DNA from: an uncultured Methanomicrobiales archaeon
GTDB lineage: Archaea > Halobacteriota > Methanomicrobia > Methanomicrobiales > Methanospirillaceae
Assembly: GCA_949320185.1 (NCBI GenBank)
Contig: CASGHK010000008.1
Location: 1-35,895 of the forward strand
Direction of reading: 5' to 3'
DNA: 35,895 nucleotides
A program made the translations under genes and the position numbers. Positions 22,410 through 30,186 of the stretch are shown one piece after another; positions within the stretch are counted from its first letter, which is position 1; every line of letters starts with the position of its first letter. The notes under the pieces are model-generated. The model had not been told where the DNA came from. It was given only the letters and a program-made list of their open reading frames with translations, and did not search any database.

Positions 22410-23499
22410 AGAACTTCTCCGCATCAACCAGGAAACGTTCGACGATCTCCGCCGTGACATGGGGCATTAGGACGCACCGTAAGTCGCCCCGTCGCGTGAA
22501 CGAGACCCTCCAGCCCGGCGGTGCCTGGCTGGTTCGGAAGGTCGCGACGTTCACATCGGGGGTCGCCGCCCGCTCCACTCCCAGGGCCTCGAGCCCTTCG
22601 ATCAGCCGCCGTGTGTTCTCCATGCAGCCGGCGACGAGCGCTCGGAACCCTTCACGGCCAAGGTGCTCGAGGACGGCGAGGGCGCCGGCTACCGGTGCGC
22701 CAGGACGTGTACCTCCGAGCGTGTACTCCTGTTTCACCGACAGGTAGGGCGTGTCGACGTTGAGGAGGTCGAGGAGGGCCTGGTCGCGAACGAGCAGGCA
22801 ACCAGCCGGGATCGTCGACATCCCCATCTTGTGGGGATCCACCGCGATCGAAGAGACTCCCTGGAGGGAGAAGTCGAACGGAATCGGATCAGGCAGGAAA
22901 GGGACGACCAGCCCGCCGAACGCCGCGTCCACATGGAAGAAGAGGTCATGCTCTGTTGCCAGCACGGCAAGGTCCGGGATCGGGTCAACCATGCCGTACT
23001 CCGTCGTCCCTACGACGCCGATGATGCCGATGGTCTGGTCGTCGATCAGCCCCTGGACACTGTCCAGATCGACCCGGAGGTCCCTATCGAGCGGGGCCGT
23101 CCTGATCGCGATACCGAGCATGCCGCACGCCTTCTCGAACGAGAAGTGCGATGAGGCCGGGATCACCACGTTCGGCCGGTCGGTCGGCCGGCGGGCCTTC
23201 GCAATCCGGAGGGCCTGGATGTTGGACTCGGTGCCGCCTGAGGACGCGTACCCAGCCGCCCCGGGGTGGTGGTAGAGTTCACCGAGGGTGGCGATAAGCT
23301 GCCGTTCGATGGCAGCCGTCCCGGGAAAGAGGCCCGGATCGCCAAGGTTCGTCTCCATGAAGAGCCCGTGCGCCCTGACGGCGACCGGGTGGGGCAGGGT
23401 GCACATCGAGGAGAGAATGGAACTGTGGGCGAGGTCCTCCGCCTTTCGCACCTCGAGAGAGGCGAAGACCTCGTCCTCGGAAAGACCACACTCACGCAT
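22402..23499 (-). CDS. mfnA: L-tyrosine (or aspartate) decarboxylase MfnA
   Basis: 365 aa, a group II PLP-dependent decarboxylase. In methanogens MfnA makes tyramine for methanofuran, and related archaeal enzymes make beta-alanine from aspartate for CoA. PLP Lys224 lies in Asp-Pro-His-Lys-Met-Gly; upstream are Ser-Gly-Gly-Thr-Glu-Ser-Asn, the ring-stacking His in Ala-Ser-Ser-His-Phe-Ser, and Asp in His-Val-Asp-Ala-Ala-Phe-Gly-Gly. ATG 23499 was chosen over a TTG at 23520 because it overlaps the ppsA stop by 8 nt (ATGCGTGA), mirroring the next junction. Substrate preference cannot be read from sequence. Confidence 0.94.
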   Translation of the reverse strand: MRECGLSEDEVFASLEVRKAEDLAHSSILSSMCTLPHPVAVRAHGLFMETNLGDPGLFPGTAAIERQLIATLGELYHHPGAAGYASSGGTESNIQALRIAKARRPTDRPNVVIPASSHFSFEKACGMLGIAIRTAPLDRDLRVDLDSVQGLIDDQTIGIIGVVGTTEYGMVDPIPDLAVLATEHDLFFHVDAAFGGLVVPFLPDPIPFDFSLQGVSSIAVDPHKMGMSTIPAGCLLVRDQALLDLLNVDTPYLSVKQEYTLGGTRPGAPVAGALAVLEHLGREGFRALVAGCMENTRRLIEGLEALGVERAATPDVNVATFRTSQAPPGWRVSFTRRGDLRCVLMPHVTAEIVERFLVDAEKFYA

Positions 23500-25792
23500 G
23501 TGAGTGCCGCGCCGCCTCAAGGAGAATCCGGTGTTCGGTCCTGGCAGCTGCGTGGCGGATCTTCGCGACCGCGTCGATGTTCGCGGAGATCGAATCGATC
23601 CCGTGCTCGACGAGCCATTCGGCCATGATGGGGTCGGAGCCGGCCTGGCCGCAGATGGAGCACTCCACCCCGTATTCGCGGCAGACCCCGATCGCGTAGT
23701 CGATCAATTTCAGCACGGCCGGGTGCTTCGGCTTGTACATCTGGGTAAGGTACTGGTTGTTCCGGTCGATCGCAAGGGTATACTGGATCAGGTCGTTCGT
23801 CCCGAACGAGGCGAATTTGATCCCCACCTTGCAGAACTCCTCGATGATCAGCGCCGACGAGGGGATCTCGATCATCACTCCCAGGGTGACGTTCTCCACG
23901 TCGACACCGAAGGAGGCCATCATCGCTTTGGCCTGGAGGAACTCATCGGGATGGCTGACGAGGGGGAACATCACGCCGAGATTGTCGTATCCCTCCGCCC
24001 AGAGGCGCTTGAAGGTCTCTACCTGGAGCCTGAACTGCTCGGGAGACTTGAGGTCACGCCGGATGCCGCGCCAACCGAGCATCGGGTTGTGCTCCTTCGG
24101 CTCGTCCTCACCACCCTCCATATTCCGGAACTCGTCGGTCGGAGCGTCGATCGTCCGGACCCATACGGACTTGCCGGGGAAGGCGTCGAGCACAGTCTTG
24201 ATCCCGCTATAGAGCTCCTTGATGAACTCTTCCTCGCGCCCGTGCTTGATGAACCAGCTCGGCGTCTTGCCGAGCCCGAGCATCAGGTGCTCGATCCTTA
24301 GGAGGCCCACGCCGTCCGCACCCGTCGCGGCTGCCCGCTTTGCCGCTTCGGGGATGGAGACGTTGACCTTGATCGACGTGGCGGTGATCAGGGGTGCGGA
24401 AGCCGCTGCCTGGGCAACCTCGGCGACCGCCTTCGGAACCTCCTCCTCGATGACCTCGCCTTCGTATACGAGCCCGCGTTCGCCGTCCACCGTGACGAGC
24501 AGGCCCGTATTGAGATCCAAGGTCGCCGTCCGCGTCCCAACGACGGCCGGTGTACCGAGCTCGCGCGAGACGATCGCTGCGTGGCAGGTCATGCCTCCCT
24601 CGTTGGTGACGATCGCTTTCACCTTGCGCATGGCCGGGACCATGTCGGGGTTGGTCATATTCGTGACCAGGATATCCCCCTCCTTGACGAGCCCGATATC
24701 TTTCGCGTCTGCGATGATCACCACCCGTCCGGAGGCCATACCGGGGGCGGCACCGATCCCGTTGACGAGCACCTTCGCCTCCTTTCTACGCCCGGTCCCG
24801 GCACCCGTCGCCTGCTCCGTCCCGATCGTCGTGATCGGCCGGGACTGGAGGATGAAGAGTTCCCTGCCGACGATCGCCCATTCCACGTCCTGCGGGAATC
24901 CGTAGTGGTCCTCGGCGATACTGCCGAACTTCGCGAGCCGGGCGATCTCCTCATCGGAGAGGACCGTTGCCTCCTGGCGCGAGGGGGAGACCTCGACCTC
25001 CCTGGTACCCTTGGCGCCGTCGGAGACGATCTCGATCTTCTTCTGGGCGATCCGGCGGTCCACGACCTTCTCCGATCGCTTGTCGAAGATATAGTTGTCA
25101 GGTGTGACCGAGCCGGATACCACCGCTTCGCCGAGACCCCACGCCGCTTCGATGATCGTCATCGCCTCGCCGGTGACCGGGTGGCTCGTGAACATCACAC
25201 CGGCCTTCTCCGAATGGATGAGCTGCTGCACAACGACGGCGATATTCACCGAGTGGTCATCGAATCCCTGTTTTGAACGATAATAGATTGCACGGGCGCC
25301 GTAGAGTGATGCCCAGCACTTTTGAACGGCCTCCAGCAGATCGTCCTCACCGCGGATGTTTAAATACGTCTCCTGCTGGCCGGCGAAGGACGCGTCGGGA
25401 AGGTCCTCGGCGGTGGCAGAGGACCGAACGGCGACGATCATCGGTTCGGGGGCAAGTCTGCGGTAGGCGAGGCGGATGTCCTCGCGGATTCGTTCGGGCA
25501 TCGGTGCCTCGAGAACCAGCCTTTTGGCCTCCTCGGCAGCGGCATCTAGCGCTGCACTCTCCTCGACGTCGAGCCCTTCAAAGCAGGAGTAGAGGCGGTT
25601 CTCAAGCCCCGATTCGATCAGAAAGCGGCGGAAGGCCTGCGCCGTCACGACGAAAGCCCTCGGAACGGGAAGACCTATCGAGGCCATCTCACCCAGCGAA
25701 GCTCCCTTGCCACCAACGGATGGGATGTCCTCTTTCCGAATCTCCTCGAGCATCAGCGTGTTGGGAACACTCTCCGGAATTGCATCACTCAT
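23492..25792 (-). CDS. ppsA: Phosphoenolpyruvate synthase (pyruvate, water dikinase)
   Basis: 766 aa. It converts pyruvate and ATP to PEP, AMP and phosphate, the first gluconeogenic step in methanogens fixing acetyl-CoA. The order is an N-terminal ATP-grasp domain (Gly-Gly-Lys-Gly-Ala-Ser near 27-32, Val-Arg-Ser-Ser-Ala-Thr near 121), the phosphohistidine domain with His404 in Gly-Gly-Met-Thr-Cys-His-Ala-Ala, and a C-terminal PEP barrel with Gly-Thr-Asn-Asp-Leu and Cys-Ser-Ile-Cys-Gly-Gln. ATG 25792 is preceded by a G-rich GGGGGG. It leads the minus-strand run ppsA-mfnA-hpt-dph2-METTL5-MFS; a 13-nt palindrome lies upstream. Confidence 0.97.
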   Translation of the reverse strand: MSDAIPESVPNTLMLEEIRKEDIPSVGGKGASLGEMASIGLPVPRAFVVTAQAFRRFLIESGLENRLYSCFEGLDVEESAALDAAAEEAKRLVLEAPMPERIREDIRLAYRRLAPEPMIVAVRSSATAEDLPDASFAGQQETYLNIRGEDDLLEAVQKCWASLYGARAIYYRSKQGFDDHSVNIAVVVQQLIHSEKAGVMFTSHPVTGEAMTIIEAAWGLGEAVVSGSVTPDNYIFDKRSEKVVDRRIAQKKIEIVSDGAKGTREVEVSPSRQEATVLSDEEIARLAKFGSIAEDHYGFPQDVEWAIVGRELFILQSRPITTIGTEQATGAGTGRRKEAKVLVNGIGAAPGMASGRVVIIADAKDIGLVKEGDILVTNMTNPDMVPAMRKVKAIVTNEGGMTCHAAIVSRELGTPAVVGTRTATLDLNTGLLVTVDGERGLVYEGEVIEEEVPKAVAEVAQAAASAPLITATSIKVNVSIPEAAKRAAATGADGVGLLRIEHLMLGLGKTPSWFIKHGREEEFIKELYSGIKTVLDAFPGKSVWVRTIDAPTDEFRNMEGGEDEPKEHNPMLGWRGIRRDLKSPEQFRLQVETFKRLWAEGYDNLGVMFPLVSHPDEFLQAKAMMASFGVDVENVTLGVMIEIPSSALIIEEFCKVGIKFASFGTNDLIQYTLAIDRNNQYLTQMYKPKHPAVLKLIDYAIGVCREYGVECSICGQAGSDPIMAEWLVEHGIDSISANIDAVAKIRHAAARTEHRILLEAARHSHA

Positions 25793-25817
25793 TGGGAACC
25801 CCCCTGTTTTTATTATT

Positions 25818-25830
25818 CTTGAAATTCAAG
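25818..25830. promoter_or_regulatory. Perfect 13-nt palindrome upstream of ppsA (candidate operator)
   Basis: CTTGAA-A-TTCAAG is centred about 32 nt before the ppsA ATG, next to an AT-rich TTATTATT stretch. Its size and position suit a dimeric repressor or activator site controlling the ppsA run. The regulator is unknown, and a single 13-nt palindrome in AT-rich DNA could be chance. Confidence 0.35.
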
Positions 25831-26099
25831 GATTTGAGAAGCGGAGCACGTCTGTAATTGGAAAGGTATCTACAAAGACCGGAACTATCCGTGCTGGATC
25901 CTGTTCTGGCAAGAGCATTGCCTTTCAATACTGACGGCATCCGGTTTTCATTTGATAATAAGTCCTGTTCTGATATAAATTGAGCGAGACCTTTTGGTTG
26001 TCCTGTACACTCTATTCAATTCTAATTTCTGTCTGAAATCGATAAAAGCCTCGAATTCGATGACATTCTGAGACGAGCTCGGGAGACCTGTTGATTTCG

Positions 26100-26104
26100 A
26101 AAAA
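26100..26104 (-). terminator. T5 run after the PEGA-protein gene
   Basis: On the minus strand a CTCTTTTTCG sequence begins about 12 nt after the PEGA-protein stop. It is a simple U-run terminator candidate of the archaeal kind, with no strong hairpin. Confidence 0.35.
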
Positions 26105-26116
26105 GAGTGGTGGCAC

Positions 26117-27475
26117 TCACCCCCGTTTACCGACGATGGCCATCGCGCCAAAGAGGGCGACCCCGAGCACGACCAGGGTGAGCACGGGGTGCACCCCTGA
26201 CTGGGTCTGCGCGTTCGTCGGCGTCAGGTTCGCGTCCAGCTTCACGGTCTGGCCGGCACGCACCTCGACCACCTGTTCTCGTTCGATGTACCCGGCGAGG
26301 GAGAAGACCAGCGTGTGGGGGCCGGCGGGGACGTCGGTGATGGTGAACGGCGTGGTCCCCTTGTACAGCCCGTCTAACGCCACCTTCGCGCCGTTCGGTT
26401 GCGAGCTGGCCTCGATCGCCCCCCGGTTCGTGATCGTCGTGGGCGTGGTGGTTGGAGCCGGTCCACCGGACTGGATCAGACGGGGCTGAACCTTCACCGT
26501 CGCATCGGGACTCACCTGGACCGTGATCCGGTACTCGTCGTAGCCGTTGAGCCGCAGGACCAGGGTATGGCTCCCGGTGGGGACGTCGGGCAGCTCGAGG
26601 TCGCCGTAGGTCGGCGTCACGCCCTGACGTGTCCCATCCAGGTAGACCTCGGCTCCCGCCGGGACCGATGAGACCGCGATCCCGCCTGTCGTCGAGGCGG
26701 CAAGACGCTGCATCACTGCGTTTACATAGACCGTGGTCCCGCTCGTCACCTGGACGGAGCTCGACCAGTCGGCGTACCCTGATCGATCCAGTTCGACCCT
26801 CCGGAGCCCGGTCGCCACCGAGACGGTCACCGGCGTGACGCCCCGGTAGGTGTCATCGATGTAGACGAACGCCCCGGAAGGGCTCGAGACGATCGAGATG
26901 TACCCAAGGGAGGTCGAACGAGTGAGTGCCGGGTCGAGATAGGTCATCACACCGGTCTGGATGTCCACCGACGTGGCGTGGCGCTCATATCCCGGCAGAT
27001 CCAGCACCACCTGGTGCCTTCCAGCGGTCAGGGCGCTTATGGTGAGCGGGGTCCTTCCCCGAAACTCTCCGTCTACCTGCACGTCGGCTCCGTTCGGCGA
27101 ACTGACGATCGAGAGAGAGCCCGCGTTGCTCGAGGTCGCCGTGAGGGTCAGGCGGATCTCGCTTCGCTGGCCCGAGCCGATCCAGATCTGGTGGTGAGCG
27201 TCCTGGTACCCCCGTTTCGAGATCACGAGCTGATGGGGCCCCGGCTCCACGTTCTCGATGATGAGTGGATTACTTCCGAGCGGGGTCATCCCCTGGTGGG
27301 CCCCATCGAGGGTGACTGCCGCCTCCCCGGGGATGGAGCGGACCGCGATCGAGCCTGAGGCGATATTGGAGCCCGCAGCACGTGGGGCTGCCGCTGCAGT
27401 GTCCACCAGGGCGATAAGAAGGAGAAGGACGATGACGATACAGAGCACGATGTGGGTCGGGCGCATCGGACGCAT
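26117..27475 (-). CDS. PEGA-repeat surface protein, five repeats, 452 aa
   Basis: ATG 27475 is preceded by GGAGAAGG and starts directly before a signal peptide (basic N-terminus, hydrophobic core to ~23, then Ala-Ala-Ala-Ala-Pro). Five PEGA-type repeats follow (roughly 38-100, 117-180, 185-250, 265-335 and 350-415). Each has a Gly-x-Ile strand, a Ser-x-Pro-x-Gly-Ala turn, a Val-x-Leu-Asp-Gly strand, a Gly-x-Thr-Pro motif and a final Gly-Tyr. A Pro/Thr-rich linker lies before repeat five. The C-terminus is one hydrophobic helix ending Gly-Lys-Arg-Gly, so it is anchored outside the cell. PEGA domains are common in methanogen surface proteins and their function is unclear. It reads divergently from the nucleotide-sugar dehydrogenase. 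Confidence 0.88.
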   Translation of the reverse strand: MRPMRPTHIVLCIVIVLLLLIALVDTAAAAPRAAGSNIASGSIAVRSIPGEAAVTLDGAHQGMTPLGSNPLIIENVEPGPHQLVISKRGYQDAHHQIWIGSGQRSEIRLTLTATSSNAGSLSIVSSPNGADVQVDGEFRGRTPLTISALTAGRHQVVLDLPGYERHATSVDIQTGVMTYLDPALTRSTSLGYISIVSSPSGAFVYIDDTYRGVTPVTVSVATGLRRVELDRSGYADWSSSVQVTSGTTVYVNAVMQRLAASTTGGIAVSSVPAGAEVYLDGTRQGVTPTYGDLELPDVPTGSHTLVLRLNGYDEYRITVQVSPDATVKVQPRLIQSGGPAPTTTPTTITNRGAIEASSQPNGAKVALDGLYKGTTPFTITDVPAGPHTLVFSLAGYIEREQVVEVRAGQTVKLDANLTPTNAQTQSGVHPVLTLVVLGVALFGAMAIVGKRG

Positions 27476-27602
27476 ACCTTCTCCTGGCGTCGCGGTGGTA
27501 TAAGCTTGCCGTTTATCCCGGCAGCGATCCATTTTTTTACGCCAGAGACTGCACTCTGATCGTGCTCTCTATCACGATGAAGTCAATTGTGGAGTCGTTC
27601 TG

Positions 27603-28850
27603 ATGACGGGTGTGGTGACGGACAAGACGGTCTGCGTGGTCGGTCTCGGCTACGTAGGCCTTCCGCTGGCAGAGGCATTTGCAAGGCAGATGAGGACTAT
27701 CGGCTTTCGGCGCGACCAGAAGAAGGTCGACGAGTTGAACGCCACCCCAGGGAACCGGATCGAGGCAACGACAGACCCGGCGATGATCAGGGAGGCGGAC
27801 TTCGTGATCATCGCCGTCCCGACACCCGTCACTCGCTCCAAGGACCCCGACTTCGAGCCGGTCATCACGGCGTCCCACACGGTCGGCCAGAACCTGAAGC
27901 CCGGCGCGATCGTGGTGCTGGAGTCGACGGTCTATCCCGGCGCTTCCGAGGAGTTCATGATCCCGGCGCTCGAGTCCGAGTCCGGCCTGGTCTGTGGGAG
28001 GGACTTCTTCATCGGCTACTCCCCCGAGCGGATCAACCCGGGAGACGAGGCCCACGACCTGCCCCACATCTATAAGATCGTCTCGGGTCAGGACGAGGCG
28101 ACCACCGACGCCCTCTGTGAGCTTTACTCGCTGGTCACCAACGTCTATCGAGCTCCCGACATCCGTACCGCCGAGGCGGCGAAGGTCATAGAGAACGTCC
28201 AGAGAGACCTGAACATCGCGTTGATGAACGAACTCTCGATGCTCTTTGCCCGCATTGGCCTCGATACCGGCGAGGTACTCAAAGCGGCTGGCACGAAGTG
28301 GAACTTCCACGCCTACCGCCCCGGGCTCGTCGGGGGGCACTGCATCCCTGTTGACCCGTACTACCTCGTCCAGAAGGCGAAGGAGGTCCGGTATCATCCC
28401 CAGGTGATCCTCGCGGGCCGGGCGATCAACGACTCGATGCCGAAGTATGTCGCAGATATGGCGGTTAAGGGGCTGAATCGAGTCGGTAAGACGATCAAGG
28501 GCGCGAACGTCCTGATCATGGGCCTCACCTACAAGGAGGACGTGGCCGATATCCGCGAGTCGCCAGTCGAGCAGATGGTCGAGGAGCTGAAGGAGTTCGA
28601 GACGAACGTCTACGGGTACGACCCGCTCCTGCCCGAGCATGTCATCGAGCACTTCGGCGCGATCCCGATCCAGGATCTGGACCGGCCCATGGATGCCGTC
28701 ATCATCTCGGTCGCCCACGAGCAGTTCAGGTCGTTCTCGTTCGACGAGATCGACCGGATCATGCCCGACCGGCCGGTGATCGTCGACGTCCGGGGGATCA
28801 TCGACCAGGACGAGGCGCGTCGGCGGGGGATCGATTACCGCCGGCTCTGA
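27603..28850 (+). CDS. Nucleotide-sugar dehydrogenase (UDP-N-acetylhexosamine 6-dehydrogenase type)
   Basis: 415 aa. It oxidises C6 of a UDP-sugar with two NAD+ to give a uronic acid for surface glycans or N-glycans. The Rossmann loop Val-Gly-Leu-Gly-Tyr-Val-Gly-Leu-Pro is near residue 13, Glu-Ser-Thr-Val-Tyr-Pro-Gly near 102, Ser-Pro-Glu-Arg-Ile-Asn-Pro-Gly near 140, and the catalytic Cys247 lies in Gly-Gly-His-Cys-Ile-Pro-Val-Asp. The Ser-Pro-Glu-Arg-Ile and Tyr-Pro-Gly features fit the UDP-GlcNAc/ManNAc/GalNAc group (WbpO/TviB/WecC-like) better than UDP-glucose dehydrogenase, but the exact substrate is open. ATG 27603 has GGAG 8 nt upstream. No glycosyltransferase is adjacent. Confidence 0.92.
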   Translation: MTGVVTDKTVCVVGLGYVGLPLAEAFARQMRTIGFRRDQKKVDELNATPGNRIEATTDPAMIREADFVIIAVPTPVTRSKDPDFEPVITASHTVGQNLKPGAIVVLESTVYPGASEEFMIPALESESGLVCGRDFFIGYSPERINPGDEAHDLPHIYKIVSGQDEATTDALCELYSLVTNVYRAPDIRTAEAAKVIENVQRDLNIALMNELSMLFARIGLDTGEVLKAAGTKWNFHAYRPGLVGGHCIPVDPYYLVQKAKEVRYHPQVILAGRAINDSMPKYVADMAVKGLNRVGKTIKGANVLIMGLTYKEDVADIRESPVEQMVEELKEFETNVYGYDPLLPEHVIEHFGAIPIQDLDRPMDAVIISVAHEQFRSFSFDEIDRIMPDRPVIVDVRGIIDQDEARRRGIDYRRL

Positions 28851-28873
28851 CCCCCTCCCCCTCCCCGCAAAGG

Positions 28874-28882
28874 TTTTTTTTT
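28874..28882 (+). terminator. T9 run after the nucleotide-sugar dehydrogenase gene
   Basis: Nine consecutive T residues follow the stop at 28850 after a C-rich stretch, typical of an archaeal U-tract terminator. The run lies 22-31 nt before the next ATG at 28905, so it may also be part of that gene's promoter, which would give a nearly leaderless message. Confidence 0.55.
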
Positions 28883-28904
28883 CCAGCCCCGGCATATTGC
28901 CTGG

Positions 28905-30014
28905 ATGAGTTCTCCCGTCTACTTCGCCTCCGTCCGCGCCCGCGGTGACGCTGAGAGCAAGGTGATGAAGGTGCGCCGGCTCTTCGATGCCGCAGGTTTC
29001 GCCGACTGCATCGAACCGCAGGACCTCGTTGCGCTCAAGATCCACTTCGGCGAGCGGGGCGGTGACGCCTACATCAACCCGGTCTTCGCCCGCCAGGTGG
29101 TGGACCGTCTCCATGCTCTCGAGGCCCGACCGTTCCTGACCGACACCAACACCCTGTACCTCGGGAGCCGGTCGAACGCGGTGGATCACATGACCATCGC
29201 GTACGAGCACGGGTTCTCGTATGCCACCGTGAACGCTCCGATCCACATCGCCGACGGCCTCTCGGGACGGCGGGGCTCGAACGTCGTGATCAACAAAAAG
29301 CACTTTCGGTCGGTCTCGATCGCCGCGGGGATCACCGACGCCGACGCGATGATCGCGCTCAGCCACTTCAACGGCCACGACGTGGCGGGTTTCGGCGGCG
29401 CACTCAAGAACATGGCGATGGGCTGCGCCACGCGTGCCGGTAAGCAGCACCAGCACGCGGTGCGGCCGATGGTCCTCGACGAGAACTGCCAGGCATGTGG
29501 GCGGTGCGTCCCCGTCTGTCCCGTCGGCGCGCTCAGCCCGGGGCCGGACGGGAAGGCGCGGATCGACCGGGAACGCTGTATCGGGTGCTTCGACTGCATG
29601 AACCACTGCCGGTTCCACGGCATCGAGATCGACTGGGAGGCGGACCTGACCCTTTTCCTCGAGAGGATGGCGGAGTATGCCCTCGGCGCCGTCCAGGGTA
29701 AGGGAGGAAAGCTCGGTTTCATGAACTTTCTCCTCTCCATCACCCCCGACTGCGACTGCGCCTCCTGGTCGGACGCTCCGATCGTCCCGGACATCGGGAT
29801 CCTCGCCTCGACGGACCCGGTGGCGATCGACGCCGCCTCGTTCGACCTGGTCAACCGGCAGATGGGTCTGGCAGGGAGCATGCTTGAGGTGAACCTCGCA
29901 CCCGGGGAGGACAAGTTCCGGGGACTTCGGTCGATGACCGACGGCGTCCAGGCGCTCCAGTACGCAGAGGAGATCGGGCTCGGTTCGCGGCAGTACGCGC
30001 TGATCGAGATCTGA
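28905..30014 (+). CDS. DUF362 protein with two [4Fe-4S] motifs
   Basis: 369 aa. The DUF362 domain flanks a central ferredoxin insert. Cys195 begins CxxCxxCxxxCP, and a second CxxCxxCxxxC follows about 28 residues later (Cys-Ile-Gly-Cys-Phe-Asp-Cys), enough for two [4Fe-4S] clusters. The DUF362 part shows Lys-Ile-His-Phe-Gly-Glu, Asp-Thr-Asn-Thr-Leu-Tyr and Asp-Pro-Val-Ala-Ile-Asp-Ala. Such proteins are frequent in anaerobes and carry no secure function; an electron-transfer role is inferred. No signal peptide is seen. There is no Shine-Dalgarno close to the ATG, suggesting a leaderless transcript. Confidence 0.88.
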   Translation: MSSPVYFASVRARGDAESKVMKVRRLFDAAGFADCIEPQDLVALKIHFGERGGDAYINPVFARQVVDRLHALEARPFLTDTNTLYLGSRSNAVDHMTIAYEHGFSYATVNAPIHIADGLSGRRGSNVVINKKHFRSVSIAAGITDADAMIALSHFNGHDVAGFGGALKNMAMGCATRAGKQHQHAVRPMVLDENCQACGRCVPVCPVGALSPGPDGKARIDRERCIGCFDCMNHCRFHGIEIDWEADLTLFLERMAEYALGAVQGKGGKLGFMNFLLSITPDCDCASWSDAPIVPDIGILASTDPVAIDAASFDLVNRQMGLAGSMLEVNLAPGEDKFRGLRSMTDGVQALQYAEEIGLGSRQYALIEI

Positions 30015-30060
30015 CCTCCTCTCCTCCTCTCTCTTTTCTCACCGCCCGGAGCGGTCCCTG

Positions 30061-30074
30061 GAACCCGCCGGTTC
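30061..30074. terminator. Small hairpin in the convergent gap before secD
   Basis: GAACC, a four-base loop and GGTTC lie in the 172-nt gap between the convergent DUF362 and secD genes. A CCGC/GCGG pair is just upstream, and the gap starts with a long C/T tract. Either or both could end transcripts; evidence is positional only. Confidence 0.25.
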
Positions 30075-30186
30075 TACGGCCTTCTCTCCTGCATGAAAAA
30101 TTCAGGATGTCGGCCGCTGACGGCTCCGAAGGAGCGCAGACTGGAGGAGATGAGCCCAGGCACCCGGAAAAATGGGGTGGTCGTCC

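Larger units (their letters stand above)
25793..26116. other. AT-rich intergenic region between the PEGA-protein gene and ppsA
   Basis: This 324-nt stretch is clearly more AT-rich than its surroundings. On the minus strand it must end the PEGA-protein transcript and begin that of ppsA. Visible are a T5 run close to the PEGA stop and a palindrome close to the ppsA start. Short open frames exist, including a TTG-started 41-codon frame at 25858-25983 on the plus strand, but none has a convincing ribosome-binding site or family pattern. I see no tRNA or other named RNA in it. Confidence 0.5.

Noticed and set aside
25948-26151. A 67-codon minus-strand frame in the AT-rich gap before ppsA
   Set aside because: It starts inside the end of the PEGA gene in another frame, has no ribosome-binding site and no family pattern.
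27537-29618. A 693-codon open frame on the minus strand, antisense to the nucleotide-sugar dehydrogenase and DUF362 genes
   Set aside because: It mirrors two clearly identified plus-strand genes. Its Asp/Arg/Val/Gly-rich sequence has no family motifs, and such frames are expected opposite high-GC3 coding DNA.
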